Shown here piece after piece: positions 8,518-18,214 of a stretch of 64,000 nt of DNA (within the stretch, counting starts at the first letter, position 1; each line of letters begins with the position of its first letter). A program made the translations under genes and the position numbers. Under the pieces are notes generated by a model. That model did no database searches. It saw only the letters and a list, made by a program, of their open reading frames with translations, and was not told the DNA's origin. Source of the stretch: JBDIVL01 sp039794405 (GTDB lineage Bacteria > Planctomycetota > Brocadiia > Brocadiales > Brocadiaceae); the NCBI GenBank assembly GCA_039794405.1, contig JBDIVL010000021.1:1-64000 (forward strand), in the 5' to 3' direction.

Positions 8518-9024
8518 ATGTTGACCTCATTGAATTATCTTATAAAAATTATCAAAGAAAATCTGATACGATTGAAGGATACAGCAACTCATTTTATCAA
8601 AAAGTGTACACATTCCAGGGCATGGCCATGGTGCTGGTATCCTTTCTGGACATTTATGCTTGCAATTTCTCTCTTGAGTGGATTCAAGAAATCGGCAAAG
8701 GGATTACCGGATACGGCTTATATTATAATTATGGTTATTATTGTATCTCTTATGAGAAGAATCAGGCCACATTTAATCCAGAAGTGGCCTTATTTTCATG
8801 AAAAACCCTCGGCGCCCTATATTATGCTTTTTATGATCTTGCTGCTTTCCTGCGCCTTTCTCCTCATCATCAAACTGGAACCCGTGGCAGAGCAGATTGC
8901 TAACATCGCATATTTCTTACTTGTCATCGGTGTGGGGATAGAGTTTTACCAATTGATGAAAGAGGGAAAAAATAAAAAAGAAGGATCAACAGAAAGACAG
9001 ATTACAGAAAATCAAGAGTGGTAG
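8518..9024 (+). CDS. Small membrane protein of unknown function
   Basis: This 168-residue protein has about four hydrophobic segments: WYPFWTFMLAISLLSG (about 40-55), TAYIIIMVIIVSL (about 66-80), YIMLFMILLLSCAFLLII (about 101-118) and IAYFLLVIGVGIEF (about 130-143). The tail is charged. The pattern resembles small integral membrane proteins found in polysaccharide gene clusters, but I do not recognise a family. An 'aggaaag' site precedes the ATG. The TAG stop lies inside a perfect 28-base palindrome (9021-9048), so the 3' end may have been set by insertion of that element. Confidence 0.55.
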   Translation: MLTSLNYLIKIIKENLIRLKDTATHFIKKCTHSRAWPWCWYPFWTFMLAISLLSGFKKSAKGLPDTAYIIIMVIIVSLMRRIRPHLIQKWPYFHEKPSAPYIMLFMILLLSCAFLLIIKLEPVAEQIANIAYFLLVIGVGIEFYQLMKEGKNKKEGSTERQITENQEW

Positions 9025-9048
9025 GGACACGGAGCTCCGTGTCCCTAC
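9021..9048. repeat. Perfect 28-base palindrome at a stop codon
   Basis: The arm GTAGGGACACGGAG is followed directly by its reverse complement. It supplies the TAG stop of the membrane protein gene. A related hairpin with the GGACACGG core is at 23156-23178. It could form a transcript-end hairpin but lacks a run of T, so a terminator role is not supported. Confidence 0.7.
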
Positions 9049-9186
9049 GATGCTCCTGGTTTGAATTCCCTAAAACTAAATTAGGCCTTCAGCTACTTTT
9101 TCCACAATGTTTTTGGCTCAACCAGTGATTAAACCAACGAGAAATGAAAGAAGCTCTTTAAATCCCTCTTTAATAACGGAAGAACA

Positions 9187-10968
9187 ATGACCCTAAATAT
9201 CTTATTTAAATATTTTTCATTTCTTCCTGTACTGGCACTTTGCCTCTTTTTTTCATATTCAAAATATTCCCCCATAAAAGGAAAACTTTTCCACCTCAAT
9301 AATGATTTTGACCATACCACAAGTAAAAAATTTTTCTGGATAGTTACCGGGGCTTACCTATGTATCTTTGGATCCATGTCCTGTTTACGCTATATATCGC
9401 TTCATAGTACCATTGCTGACTTAGGTTTCTATGAGAACAGGATATGGCAAATAGCACATAATTACCGGTTCGAACACCTTATTAACGGACATTTCTCTCC
9501 AATCCTTTTCATACATGCCATCATCTACCGGTTTATTCCATCAACACTCACCCTCTTAATTTTACAAACCGTTACCATTACCCTTGCATCGGTTCCATTA
9601 TATTATTTAGCCATTCGTCATTTAAAAAATAATAAATTAGCGCTTTTGGTCGTAGCTATATTTTTTCTATTTACTGCTGTAGAATATAATAATCTCTTTG
9701 ACTTTCACCCGGACCATGTATTTATCGTATTAATACTCTCCTGTTTCTATTTCTTGGAAACGGGCAAGAAAGGATGGTTCGTTGTTGCTGCAGTATTGTC
9801 CTCATTAGTAAAAGAACCCTTCTTATTTGCAGTAGCAGGCTTAGGTATCTATACAATAGTACGATACAGGTGGTATAAAACAGGATTATGTATATCGATA
9901 TTCAGTATGGCATTGTTTTTTATTCATGCAAAAATTGTATTACCACATTATTATGGTGGAATAAATCCTGTGATTCAATTACAGGAAGGAAGTTATTCAT
10001 ACCTTGGCAGTAGTTTTTCCAGCATACTAAAAACATTGTTCTGGCATCCTCTGTCTGTTATCAAGGAACTCATTAACCTGAAGAAATTTTTGTTTATCTA
10101 TGTATTATTTGTTCCTTTGTTACTTATACCTTTACTCAGTCCGGCGACTCTTGTTTTGACTCTGCCTTCTTTTGCCATCCAGCTTCTATCAACATGTCCA
10201 CTCCATTACGCTATTAATAATCAGTATTCGGCATCTATGATACCTTTCATCTTTGTATCGTTTATTTATGGATTAAAAAGATTTGTATATACGAAAAATG
10301 GCAATTCCAACCCCGCACAATACCAAATAGAGAACATCCCAACATCTATTTCATACAAAGAAGGAAATCAGAAAGATTTTCATTTTGCCACCCCTTCGTC
10401 CCCTCCTTACGAAGAAGGGGAAAGGGTGGAAGTCATTAAATCGAAAAACATTCTAAATAATATCGGACCAATAAATTCCCAACCTCAAAATATGTTACGT
10501 ATAAAAAGGCTGGAGGCTGTTGCCGTTAGCGTGTTGTTTGTGTCATTTTATTTCAATATTATGACAGGAGCTTCTCCTCTTTCTTATTCGTTTTGGAACT
10601 GTAAGAACCCGATGAATCCTTATTCCTTTAAAAATTACATGCCGTCCGGACGTGACAGGATATTGAGTAATACAATTCATTCAATTCCGGAAGGAACATC
10701 CGTCTGTGTACAAAATTCTGTATACATGAGCCATTTGGCGAAAAGAAATATACTATGTATTTTCCCTTATGAGTATGAGAAGTGTGATTATATTGTAGTT
10801 GATGAAAAACGATTGAAATACGTTGGAGATCACATAGATAATGAAAAATACGACACCCTGCTTAAGGAAATTCACAACACACACACGGCTGTTTCTCAAG
10901 ATGATGGGATATATCTTTTCGGGAAAAGGGTTCTATTCCCACTAACTCCCGATAGCCGTGAATTTTAA
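9187..10968 (+). CDS. DUF2079 polytopic membrane protein
   Basis: This 593-residue integral membrane protein carries the DUF2079 signature in its first third: ADLGFYENRIWQIAHNYRFE, then LINGHFSPILFIHA, and later LFDFHPDHVFIVLILSCFYF. DUF2079 proteins have 8-12 membrane segments and resemble GT-C glycosyltransferases in layout; no activity is established. Residues from about 380 to 440 interrupt the pattern with a polar insert containing ATPSSPPYEEGERVEVIK. This is encoded by a palindromic repeat (10383-10436) and keeps the frame open. The gene precedes a flippase and glycosyltransferases, so a role in polysaccharide or glycolipid assembly is likely by context. Confidence 0.75.
   Translation: MTLNILFKYFSFLPVLALCLFFSYSKYSPIKGKLFHLNNDFDHTTSKKFFWIVTGAYLCIFGSMSCLRYISLHSTIADLGFYENRIWQIAHNYRFEHLINGHFSPILFIHAIIYRFIPSTLTLLILQTVTITLASVPLYYLAIRHLKNNKLALLVVAIFFLFTAVEYNNLFDFHPDHVFIVLILSCFYFLETGKKGWFVVAAVLSSLVKEPFLFAVAGLGIYTIVRYRWYKTGLCISIFSMALFFIHAKIVLPHYYGGINPVIQLQEGSYSYLGSSFSSILKTLFWHPLSVIKELINLKKFLFIYVLFVPLLLIPLLSPATLVLTLPSFAIQLLSTCPLHYAINNQYSASMIPFIFVSFIYGLKRFVYTKNGNSNPAQYQIENIPTSISYKEGNQKDFHFATPSSPPYEEGERVEVIKSKNILNNIGPINSQPQNMLRIKRLEAVAVSVLFVSFYFNIMTGASPLSYSFWNCKNPMNPYSFKNYMPSGRDRILSNTIHSIPEGTSVCVQNSVYMSHLAKRNILCIFPYEYEKCDYIVVDEKRLKYVGDHIDNEKYDTLLKEIHNTHTAVSQDDGIYLFGKRVLFPLTPDSREF
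10383..10436. repeat. Palindromic repeat inside the DUF2079 gene
   Basis: The sequence 'ccaccccttcgtcccctcc' is mirrored by 'gaagaaggggaaagggtgg', giving an imperfect hairpin inside a coding region. It encodes a polar insert and does not break the frame. Similar 'cccct...aggggg' stems fill gaps at 12840-13060 and 17905-18030. Confidence 0.55.
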
Positions 10969-11093
10969 CTAAACCTTTATGAGCCAAAAGTCTCATAGAG
11001 ATGTTATAGAACTATCAACACTGCCATTTCCGTAAATTACTTTTTGGACGATCCCAACAAAAGAAAGTTATTTGTGCAAAGTTATCAAAACAA

Positions 11094-12563
11094 ATGGACA
11101 CCAATAGTAAAACAAGGGTAATACAAAATACCCTGTTCATCCTTATTGCGCAGGTAACAAACATTCTTCTTCAGATGGTTTACCTCGTCGCTGCAGCGCG
11201 ATATCTTGGGAATATACAATTCGGGAAATTGTCATTTGCCATGGCCTTTACTCAAATGTTCCTCCCTGTCACAGATCTTGGGCTGTTTAATTACGTTGTC
11301 AGAGAAACTTCTCAAAAAAAGGAAGAAGTTCAGCGTTATTTTTCAAATCTTTTTGCACTGAAATTTTTTTTGGGATTCTGCGTTTTATTCATCATTACCT
11401 CCATAATAGTAATCCTCGGTTACCCTGCCGATACAATAATTGCCACACACCTCCTGGGTTTAGGCCTCTGCTTATTCTCTTTAAATACCACGTTTCATGC
11501 TATTTTTCAGTCTCACGAAAGATTAAAATACATCAGTATCACCATGATGATATATTTTGCTGCAAATGTATCGCTCAGTATTATTGCTCTGCTTACAGGT
11601 AGAAATATTATTACCCTGGCGTGTATAAATTGTATTGCAGGCAGTATTGTGTTCATCACGAATACCATTATCCTTTGTAAATATTTTTTCATTCCTAAAA
11701 TAACCTTTGATATCCCATTCTGTAAAGAAATGCTGCTTTATTCACTCCCTATTGGGATTGGGGCTATAAGCTGGTCATTTTATAACAGAATTGACACGAC
11801 ATTACTATCTATCATGAAAGGCGATATTTCTGTGGGAGAATATACAGCAGCCTACCGTCTGACAAATACCATGACTTTTATACCAAGCGCCTATTTAAGC
11901 GCAATGTTCCCCGTTATGGTGAGGCAATATCATGGTGAGTCTACCCCTCTCCTGAATGCCTTATGTCAGAAAAGCTGCAGGTTGATGCTTATTATCGCAT
12001 TCCCCATCGCCCTCGTTTTCAGTTTATCTGCACCTTCAATCATCGAATTTTTGTATGGGAAGTCCTATATTAATGCAACGGCTCCATTACGGATACTCTC
12101 CTGTACCACTCTATTTACCTTTGTCAACCACGTCTTTAGTTATGTATTAATATCAACTTTTAAAACAAGTAAGGAATACACCTTATATGCTGTGTTGGGC
12201 CTTATCCTTAACGTTATGTGCAATTGTCTTCTCATTCCTATATTTGATTTGAACGGTGCGGCTGTAAGTACAGTAATTACAGAGGTATTTATCCTCATGG
12301 TGTATTATAGAAGTATTATGATGAAAGGATTTTACATCCCTCTTCCTCAATTGGCACTCAAACCGTTCCTTGCTTCTCTCCCTGTAATCTGGATTATATA
12401 TACTTTTAACATAAAGAATATCTTTGTTATTACTTCATTATCCCTGGTAATATATTGCTCGGTACTTATTATGATCAAAGGAATTCAGCAAAATGAGTTA
12501 AAAGAAATCATAAATATTCTCAAAGATTTTACCCTATCGAAGATCGTGAAGAGAAAAACTTAA
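11094..12563 (+). CDS. Wzx-like polysaccharide flippase (MATE/MOP superfamily)
   Basis: This 489-residue protein has about 12-14 hydrophobic segments across its whole length. The N terminus (VIQNTLFILIAQVTNILLQM, then AARYLGNIQFGKLSFAMAFT) is the characteristic first helix pair of the oligosaccharide flippase family, in which lipid-linked oligosaccharides are moved across the inner membrane. A later charged loop (FYNRIDTTLLSIMKGDISVG, about residue 230) also fits the family, where this helix often reads 'R.D..ll....g...vG.Y'. Length is normal. It lies between a DUF2079 protein and two GT4 enzymes, consistent with O-unit or exopolysaccharide export. Confidence 0.88.
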   Translation: MDTNSKTRVIQNTLFILIAQVTNILLQMVYLVAAARYLGNIQFGKLSFAMAFTQMFLPVTDLGLFNYVVRETSQKKEEVQRYFSNLFALKFFLGFCVLFIITSIIVILGYPADTIIATHLLGLGLCLFSLNTTFHAIFQSHERLKYISITMMIYFAANVSLSIIALLTGRNIITLACINCIAGSIVFITNTIILCKYFFIPKITFDIPFCKEMLLYSLPIGIGAISWSFYNRIDTTLLSIMKGDISVGEYTAAYRLTNTMTFIPSAYLSAMFPVMVRQYHGESTPLLNALCQKSCRLMLIIAFPIALVFSLSAPSIIEFLYGKSYINATAPLRILSCTTLFTFVNHVFSYVLISTFKTSKEYTLYAVLGLILNVMCNCLLIPIFDLNGAAVSTVITEVFILMVYYRSIMMKGFYIPLPQLALKPFLASLPVIWIIYTFNIKNIFVITSLSLVIYCSVLIMIKGIQQNELKEIINILKDFTLSKIVKRKT

Positions 12564-13160
12564 GTTCACGTATAAAAATTTTAATGCTCTCATGCAAGGG
12601 CGAACCTTGTGTTCACCCAAATGGGAAATAGAAACAAACATTTAAATTGTACAGGACAAGGAGGAACTTGAGAAATTCCCCCTTAATAAACTTATCCTTA
12701 CTCACATTTTTTTCAGCCCTGTGAGAGCTGCTGTTAGTAGGCAGGCAATTTATTGCCTGTTCTCGATCAAGTTAAGTTGCCTTTGGCAGCAACTTTTATG
12801 TAGACAACAAAGCTGGCCAAAAACAACCCCATGCCCCCTTTATTAAGGGGGATTTCCTCAAGTCCCCCTTAGTAAAGGGGGATTTAGGGAGTTGTCTGGT
12901 ACGATTTGACAAACTTTGAAATTCCTATGCATTAAATTAGGCCTTCGACAACTTAAAACGTAAATTTTCCCTCCCTTGATGGGAGGGACTAAGGGAGGGT
13001 GATTAGCTTGCTTTTACACCCCCACCTAACCTCCCCCATCAAGGGGGAGGAAAATTAACAATTTGAATTTCCTAAACGTTAAATTAATTATGTAAGTCCT
13101 ATAGGGACGATAGAAACAGGGTTCGTTACCCTTTGACGTACCTGTCTTTTATAAGGATTA
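12564..13160. repeat. Gene-free stretch made of several repeat families
   Basis: About 12585-12660 is a diverged copy of the 108-bp repeat that flanks kdsC-kdsD ('gggcgaaccttgtgtt', 'cacccaaatgggaaa'). About 12835-12895 and 12965-13060 contain inverted stems of 'ccccctttattaaggggga' and 'ccctcccttgatgggaggg' type. 'taaattaggccttc' boxes occur near 12935, with a related 'tttcctaaacgttaaatta' near 13067. I see no gene. Confidence 0.55.
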
Positions 13161-14366
13161 ATGTCCATGCGTATTGGTATTGATATTCGACCACTTCAAA
13201 AGGCATCTGGATACAGAGGAATTGGCTCGTATATCCGTAATCTTATTGAAGGATTATCTTCTCTTGATCACGAAAATGAATATATTCTTTATTCTTTACA
13301 AAATAAAGAGTCATCAAATTTAAAAGCATGCCCTTCTCATCCCCATGAAGATAGGCAAAAAAAATGGATAACACACCCTTTATACAGACCGAAAAGACCG
13401 GAGAGATTGCACTGGCTTTGGGACAGGTTGTTTTTACATATGGTCCTGCTTGGTAGTAATATTGATCTATTTCATGCCAATGAGATAACGAGCTGGCCGT
13501 CCCGTTCTTTCAAAAAGAAATATAAACTGGTCATTACTATACATGATATGATTCCTTTTATTTTCTGGGATAATTACAAAGATACACATCCTTTTGACTA
13601 CCGTATTGCACTTATCCAGGGACTTAAAAGGCTCAACAGGGCGGATATGATCATCTCTCCATCCGAGGCAACAAAAAAGGATATCTTAAAATACGGAAAA
13701 TGCTCCGATAATCACATTAAGGTTATTTATGAAGGAGTGCGGCAGGATCTTCTTCCGTTGGATAAACTGGAGTCCAGGAAAAAGATAGAACAAGAATATG
13801 GCATCAAAGGCAACTACATCCTATATCTCGGTGGTGCAGATTTTAGGAAAAATATTTATAATCTCTTACTTAGTTTTAGTAAAGCCTTAAAAAAATATCG
13901 TCTTCCACATTCCCTCGTACTGGCTGGAGAAGTATTTGAAAGGACCTCTTTAAATGAGGTAAAGACCATTTTTGAATTTATAAGGGAGCTCTACTTGGAA
14001 AAACATATGAAAATACTTGGTTTTATTCCAAAACAACATATTAATTATTTGTACAGTGGCGCCGATCTCTTTATCATGCCTTCACTTTATGAGGGGTTCG
14101 GTTTGCCTGTTCTAGAGGCCATGGCCTGTGGAACGCCTGTTATTACCTCTCATATATCATCTCTTCCAGAGATCGCAGGAAATGCTGCCTTTCTCATAGA
14201 TCCTCATGACGTGGATGCAATAACGGATGCAATCGATAAAGTCCTAACAGATACCACACTCAATAACGGTCTGGTTCAAAATGGATTACAAAGGGCAAAA
14301 CTGTTTACCTGGGAAAAGACAGCAAGAGAGACATTAGCTGTCTATAAAAATCTTGCTTCACAATAG
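13161..14366 (+). CDS. GT4-family glycosyltransferase
   Basis: This 401-residue GT-B fold enzyme transfers a sugar from a nucleotide-sugar to a growing glycan. The N-terminal Rossmann domain starts RIGIDIRPLQKASGYRGIGS, with the glycine-rich loop. The C-terminal domain has LYLGGADFRKN near residue 222 and the EX7E motif EGFGLPVLE (about Glu310 to Glu318), followed by AMACGTPVI. It uses ATG after an AAGGA site. It lies 11 bases upstream of a second GT4 gene, so the two form an operon. The donor and acceptor cannot be predicted; neighbouring manC makes GDP-mannose a reasonable guess. Confidence 0.9.
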   Translation: MSMRIGIDIRPLQKASGYRGIGSYIRNLIEGLSSLDHENEYILYSLQNKESSNLKACPSHPHEDRQKKWITHPLYRPKRPERLHWLWDRLFLHMVLLGSNIDLFHANEITSWPSRSFKKKYKLVITIHDMIPFIFWDNYKDTHPFDYRIALIQGLKRLNRADMIISPSEATKKDILKYGKCSDNHIKVIYEGVRQDLLPLDKLESRKKIEQEYGIKGNYILYLGGADFRKNIYNLLLSFSKALKKYRLPHSLVLAGEVFERTSLNEVKTIFEFIRELYLEKHMKILGFIPKQHINYLYSGADLFIMPSLYEGFGLPVLEAMACGTPVITSHISSLPEIAGNAAFLIDPHDVDAITDAIDKVLTDTTLNNGLVQNGLQRAKLFTWEKTARETLAVYKNLASQ

Positions 14367-14377
14367 GAGTTAAACAC

Positions 14378-15505
14378 TTGAAGATAGGGATAGATTGCCG
14401 CTGCCTGGAAGGAGAAAAAACAGGTGTTGGCGTTTATTTATCAAATTTAATGCAGCATATCCTCGAATCAGCAAATCAACCTATGTGTTTTATCTGTTAT
14501 TTTTGGGGAAAACCCCCTTCACTCCCATGGATGAAGGGTCCGAGAATTAAAAAACGGATAATTAAACCCATCGTACAGAATAATTTCTTCTGGAGTACCT
14601 TCCAACTCCCCTTCTATCTTGCAAAGGACAAGGTTGATATCCTCCATGCCCCATCTTACACGACACCCTTCATCAAGACCAGAAAAACGATTGTTACGAT
14701 TCATGATATCAGCTATGCGGTGAACCCTGCATGGTATTCATATAAGTCGGACATTATCCGGAGGCGCTATTATTACCAATCTGCAAAAAGCGCTGATATT
14801 ATCCTCACCGTATCAGAGTTCTCAAAGAATGAGATTATAAAGTATTATCAGATAAACCCTGAAAAAGTGATCGTTACATATCATGGACTAGACAAGAAAT
14901 TTTTACAGAATCTCGATGATAATACTGTCCAGAACATCCTAAAAAAATACCATATCGATGGCGACTATGTCCTTTATGTTGGTAGCATCCATCCCCGCCG
15001 TAATATCGAGCGGTTAATAGAAGCTTTTATAAAATTGAAGAACGAATATGAGCGCTTTCATACATTAAAGCTGGTTCTGACTGGCAAGGATGAAGGCTCA
15101 TTAAAAAAATTGCTCCTGTTATATGGCAAAAGAAATGATCTTATATTTACCGGCTACGTACCGGAAGAAGATATAATTCTTTTCTATAAAAGAGCAAAAT
15201 GTTTTACATTTCTGTCGTTTTACGAGGGATTTGGTTTTCCCATCCTTGAGTCAATGGCTTCTGGTATACCTACATTAATATCCGACATTCAGGTTTTTAG
15301 AGAAATATTTAAAGATAATAGTCTCTTAGTAGATCCTTACGATGTGGATAAAATAAAAAATTGTCTATTTAGAATACTTACCGATGAGTATTTGCGAAAT
15401 ACCTTATCCCGTAAGAGCAAAGAATATGCCACCTCATTTTTATGGAAAACAACAGCAAAAAAAACACTCGATGCCTATAAAGATCTCTTATATTTGTATC
15501 ATTAG
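14378..15505 (+). CDS. GT4-family glycosyltransferase, TTG start
   Basis: This 375-residue GT-B enzyme is a paralogue-like companion of the preceding gene. It begins MKIGIDCRCLEGEKTGVGVY, has HDISYAV near residue 109, LYVGSIHPRRNIERLIEAF around 198-216 and the motif EGFGFPILE (about Glu283 to Glu291) with SMASGIPTLIS. The start is TTG, 9 bases after an AGGAG site; no in-frame ATG gives a full N-terminal strand, and the predicted start matches where the family begins. Likely co-translated with the upstream GT4 gene in the polysaccharide locus. Confidence 0.88.
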   Translation: MKIGIDCRCLEGEKTGVGVYLSNLMQHILESANQPMCFICYFWGKPPSLPWMKGPRIKKRIIKPIVQNNFFWSTFQLPFYLAKDKVDILHAPSYTTPFIKTRKTIVTIHDISYAVNPAWYSYKSDIIRRRYYYQSAKSADIILTVSEFSKNEIIKYYQINPEKVIVTYHGLDKKFLQNLDDNTVQNILKKYHIDGDYVLYVGSIHPRRNIERLIEAFIKLKNEYERFHTLKLVLTGKDEGSLKKLLLLYGKRNDLIFTGYVPEEDIILFYKRAKCFTFLSFYEGFGFPILESMASGIPTLISDIQVFREIFKDNSLLVDPYDVDKIKNCLFRILTDEYLRNTLSRKSKEYATSFLWKTTAKKTLDAYKDLLYLYH

Positions 15506-15599
15506 TTCGTTATTTTAAAATGGGTTATGTTTTAGATGAAGAATACACGATGCATGACAGCTTTTTACTTTTATTCTGTCTCTTGCTTTTATTGGTCTT

Positions 15600-15772
15600 A
15601 GAGACTGTCTGAAAAGGCAAGAATTGCTATTCCGATGGAACAAAACCGAATGGGGAATCAACCCCTTTTCCCCCTCCGGAGGGGAAAAAGGGGGAGGATT
15701 CGGGCAGAACAAGTTCACCAAAGAGATAGATTTCATGCAGAAAATTATCTTTTCAGATAGTCTCTTAGGCTC
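15600..15772. repeat. MITE-like element with GTCTGAAAAG terminal repeats
   Basis: The left end 'agagactgtctgaaaagg' and the right end 'tatcttttcagatagtctc' are inverted repeats about 170 bases apart. The interior carries an inverted 'ccccttttccccctccgga' and 'ggggaaaaagggggag' stem. The same outer ends occur at 3215/3355. Relatives are at 22049-22410, about 33453-33470 and 41885-41905. A short open frame inside is repeat-derived. Confidence 0.55.
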
Positions 15773-16144
15773 CGTCTCACTAGTCTTTACCCAGGCCTCT
15801 AACCCCAAACCACATACTTCTCATGACAACTCATACTCCCACCACTGCCTATTGCCTCTTACCTATTGCTTATTTACAATTGGTTCTCTATAATAGCAAT
15901 ACTAACGAGGTGAGGCCTCAGACCGGTAAAAGGGATTGAGACCACAAAGTTCGGTAGATGGGTTAAATACTCATTCACCCATTCACCCGTCTACTAACTT
16001 TATAATCTGTAGTTCCCGTAGTTTCTTCTAAAACTTGACTCATTTGTGAAGATACATCGCATAGAAAGCATTTAAAGATTTTCCTCAGAGGTTTATCTTT
16101 ACCAACAAGTCGAGTAGCTTTCAACAATTATTAAGGAACTAACC
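15773..16144. repeat. Gene-free stretch with a repeat shared with 25921-26068
   Basis: About 15898-16015 reads 'gaggtgaggcctcagaccgg', 'taaaagggattgagaccac', then 'cattcacccgtctac'. It matches the region before 26069 in inverted orientation. Related text is at 54603-54635 ('attggtctgaggctttat'). No gene is seen. Confidence 0.5.
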
Positions 16145-17536
16145 ATGAAGATCCTAATCCTTGCAGGTGGTTCAAATACGAAATTATGGCCATTATCGAG
16201 AGAAAACTACCCAAAACAGTTCTTAAAGTTGAATGGAGGCTGCTCCCTCCTGCGGCAGACCGTAGAGATATTTTTAAATGTAGTACCGGCGCATGATATC
16301 GTTGTAGTAACAAACACGGACTACAAACACTATATTACATCCGATCTTGCAAATTTACCTGCTATACATATCGTACTTGAACCTGCCTCCAGAAATACAA
16401 CCCCGGCAATAGCGCTCGGAATTACCTATTGCAGAGAAAAGCTCGATTGCAAAGATGATGAGGTTATATTCGTATCCCCTTCCGACTATATAATAAAACC
16501 TGTTAGTAAATTTACAGAATACATAAAGTCTACACCCGAAATAACCCAAAAAGGCCACATAGTAACGTTCGGCATAAAACCGAACAAGCCCGAAACAGCC
16601 TGCAAGTATATAAAAACCAATCACCGGCAGATCGTCATGAGTAACCATAATTTTCTTACCGTAGAAGATTTCATCGAAAACCCCGGCGATGAAACCGCAA
16701 AAAATTACTTGATGGAAGGATCATATTACTGGCACTTAGGAATGTACGCTTTTCGTGTCAGTACGATACTGGAAGAATTGAATAAATTTGCTCCCAGGGT
16801 AAAAAATATGCTTGACGGCAGCCTTGAAGAATTCATATCAAAATTTACTATGATACCTGATATATCTATTGATAATGCCGTAATGAAAAAATCCGAAAAA
16901 GTCGCCATGCTCCCCGTTGATATATACTGGAATGATATAAACTCATGGGACGCTTTATTTGAAACATTTGATAAAGACGAAAACGGAAATGTAACAAATG
17001 GCGATATCCTTACCATAGATACAAAAAATACCATGATACTTGGTAACAAAAGGATAATAACAACGATAGGTCTGGAAGATACCCTGATAGTCGAGACTGA
17101 TGACGCCATGTTGATTACAAAAATGGGACATGCACAGAGGGTTAAAGATATCATAAGTAAGCTGAAGACCGACAAGAGAAAAGAGGTAGTGGAACATACA
17201 ACAACGTACAGGCCATGGGGAAGCTATACGGTTCTTGAAGAAGGAGAGAGGTACAAAATAAAGAGGATCGTAGTAAAACCAGGGGAAAAGCTCAGTCTTC
17301 AGAAGCACCATCACAGGTCAGAACACTGGATAGTCGTCAGAGGTACTGCAAAGGTAACCATTGGAGAAAAAGAGAAATTTATCCACGAAAATGAGTCCGC
17401 GTATGTATCAAAATCGACAAACCACAGGGTTGAAAACCCCGGCAAAATCCCTATCGAAATCATTGAGGTTCAGAGTGGAGAGTACGTAGAAGAGGATGAT
17501 ATCGTGCGGATCGAGGATGTTTATAAGAGGGTTTGA
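16145..17536 (+). CDS. manC: Mannose-1-phosphate guanylyltransferase / mannose-6-phosphate isomerase
   Basis: This 463-residue protein has the two-domain layout of ManC/AlgA/CpsB. The nucleotidyltransferase domain (residues 1-345) starts LILAGGSNTKLWPLSRENYP, close to the family pyrophosphorylase motif LAGGSGTRLWPLSR but with Asn and Lys at the variable points. It continues with EPASRNTTPAIALG, VSPSDYII and ENPG. The cupin domain (about 350-463) has RPWGSYTVLEEGERYKIKRI and KLSLQKHHHRSEHWIVV, the metal-binding isomerase region. It makes GDP-mannose from GTP and mannose-1-P and may also interconvert fructose-6-P and mannose-6-P. It supplies donor sugar for the adjacent glycosyltransferases. 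Confidence 0.92.
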   Translation: MKILILAGGSNTKLWPLSRENYPKQFLKLNGGCSLLRQTVEIFLNVVPAHDIVVVTNTDYKHYITSDLANLPAIHIVLEPASRNTTPAIALGITYCREKLDCKDDEVIFVSPSDYIIKPVSKFTEYIKSTPEITQKGHIVTFGIKPNKPETACKYIKTNHRQIVMSNHNFLTVEDFIENPGDETAKNYLMEGSYYWHLGMYAFRVSTILEELNKFAPRVKNMLDGSLEEFISKFTMIPDISIDNAVMKKSEKVAMLPVDIYWNDINSWDALFETFDKDENGNVTNGDILTIDTKNTMILGNKRIITTIGLEDTLIVETDDAMLITKMGHAQRVKDIISKLKTDKRKEVVEHTTTYRPWGSYTVLEEGERYKIKRIVVKPGEKLSLQKHHHRSEHWIVVRGTAKVTIGEKEKFIHENESAYVSKSTNHRVENPGKIPIEIIEVQSGEYVEEDDIVRIEDVYKRV

Positions 17537-18088
17537 AGCTATAATCATTATTGCAGGTTCAGGTTTGTACCTTGAACCTGATATTTTATAGTGTTGATTC
17601 CGCCGACTATTGAACCATCCCTGAGGATTCACCTTGCTGTCTTATTTAAAATCTATTTGATAGTTATTGCCGGTGATTTTGTTTCCCAAGGTTAAATTAG
17701 GCTATCTGTGACAGCAATTCTGCCTTACTTGTCATTCCTGTGTAAACGAGAATCCAAACATATCTAAAAAGCATCTGGATTCCCACTGGAGTTTATCTTC
17801 GTAAAAGCGGGGATGGGAACGACATGATGACAACAATTTACTTTGAATTTCCTAAACATTAAATTAGGCTAGGTTTTAAAATTCAAAACCCAACGATTTT
17901 CTTTTTACCCACCCCTATCCCCTCCCAGGAGAGGACTTCTAAAGGATTCCCCTCCTGGGAGGGGACTAAGGGGTGGGTTTCCTTCCTAGAGGGAACTTTT
18001 GATTCCCCTCTTGAGAGGAGTTAGGAGTGGGTTAACGGCATAATGAAAAACTTTGAGATCCTATACATCAACTTTCTATATTACCAAC
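17537..18088. repeat. Gene-free stretch of dispersed repeats
   Basis: It contains 'taaattaggct' boxes near 17693 and 17860, and a decayed 'gtcattcctgtgtaaacgag ... aagcggggatgggaac' element at 17735-17822. A strong inverted stem of 'cccctcccaggagaggac' with 'cctgggaggggactaagggg' runs from about 17905 to 17980, repeated in part to 18035. I see no gene. Confidence 0.5.
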
Positions 18089-18196
18089 GTAGGGGCAAAT
18101 CTTGTGTTTGCCCAAATGGGAAACAAAAACAAACGTTTTGAATCGTGCAGAGCCGGGGCGAACACAAGTAAGGGCAGGTTTTAAACCTGCCCCTAC
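18089..18196 (+). repeat. 108-bp repeat, left inverted copy beside kdsC
   Basis: It starts GTAGGGGCAAATCTTGTG and ends CAGGTTTTAAACCTGCCCC followed by TAC. It is matched almost base for base by the reverse complement of 20238-20345, with the same length of 108 bases. The right end is itself a hairpin with arms AGGGCAGGTTT and its complement. The two copies lie outside the kdsC-kdsD genes in opposite orientation. The hairpin end lies 18 bases after the kdsC stop and might end that transcript. Confidence 0.85.
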
Positions 18197-18214
18197 AACA
18201 AAACACTGAAATTT

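Noticed and set aside
12835..13060. Possible CRISPR-like array from regularly spaced 'ccccct' and 'aggggg' blocks
   Set aside because: The blocks are inverted stems of uneven spacing without unique spacers or cas genes.
16726..17175. 149-codon minus-strand frame within manC
   Set aside because: It is antisense to a clear, conserved enzyme gene and has no homology that I recognise.
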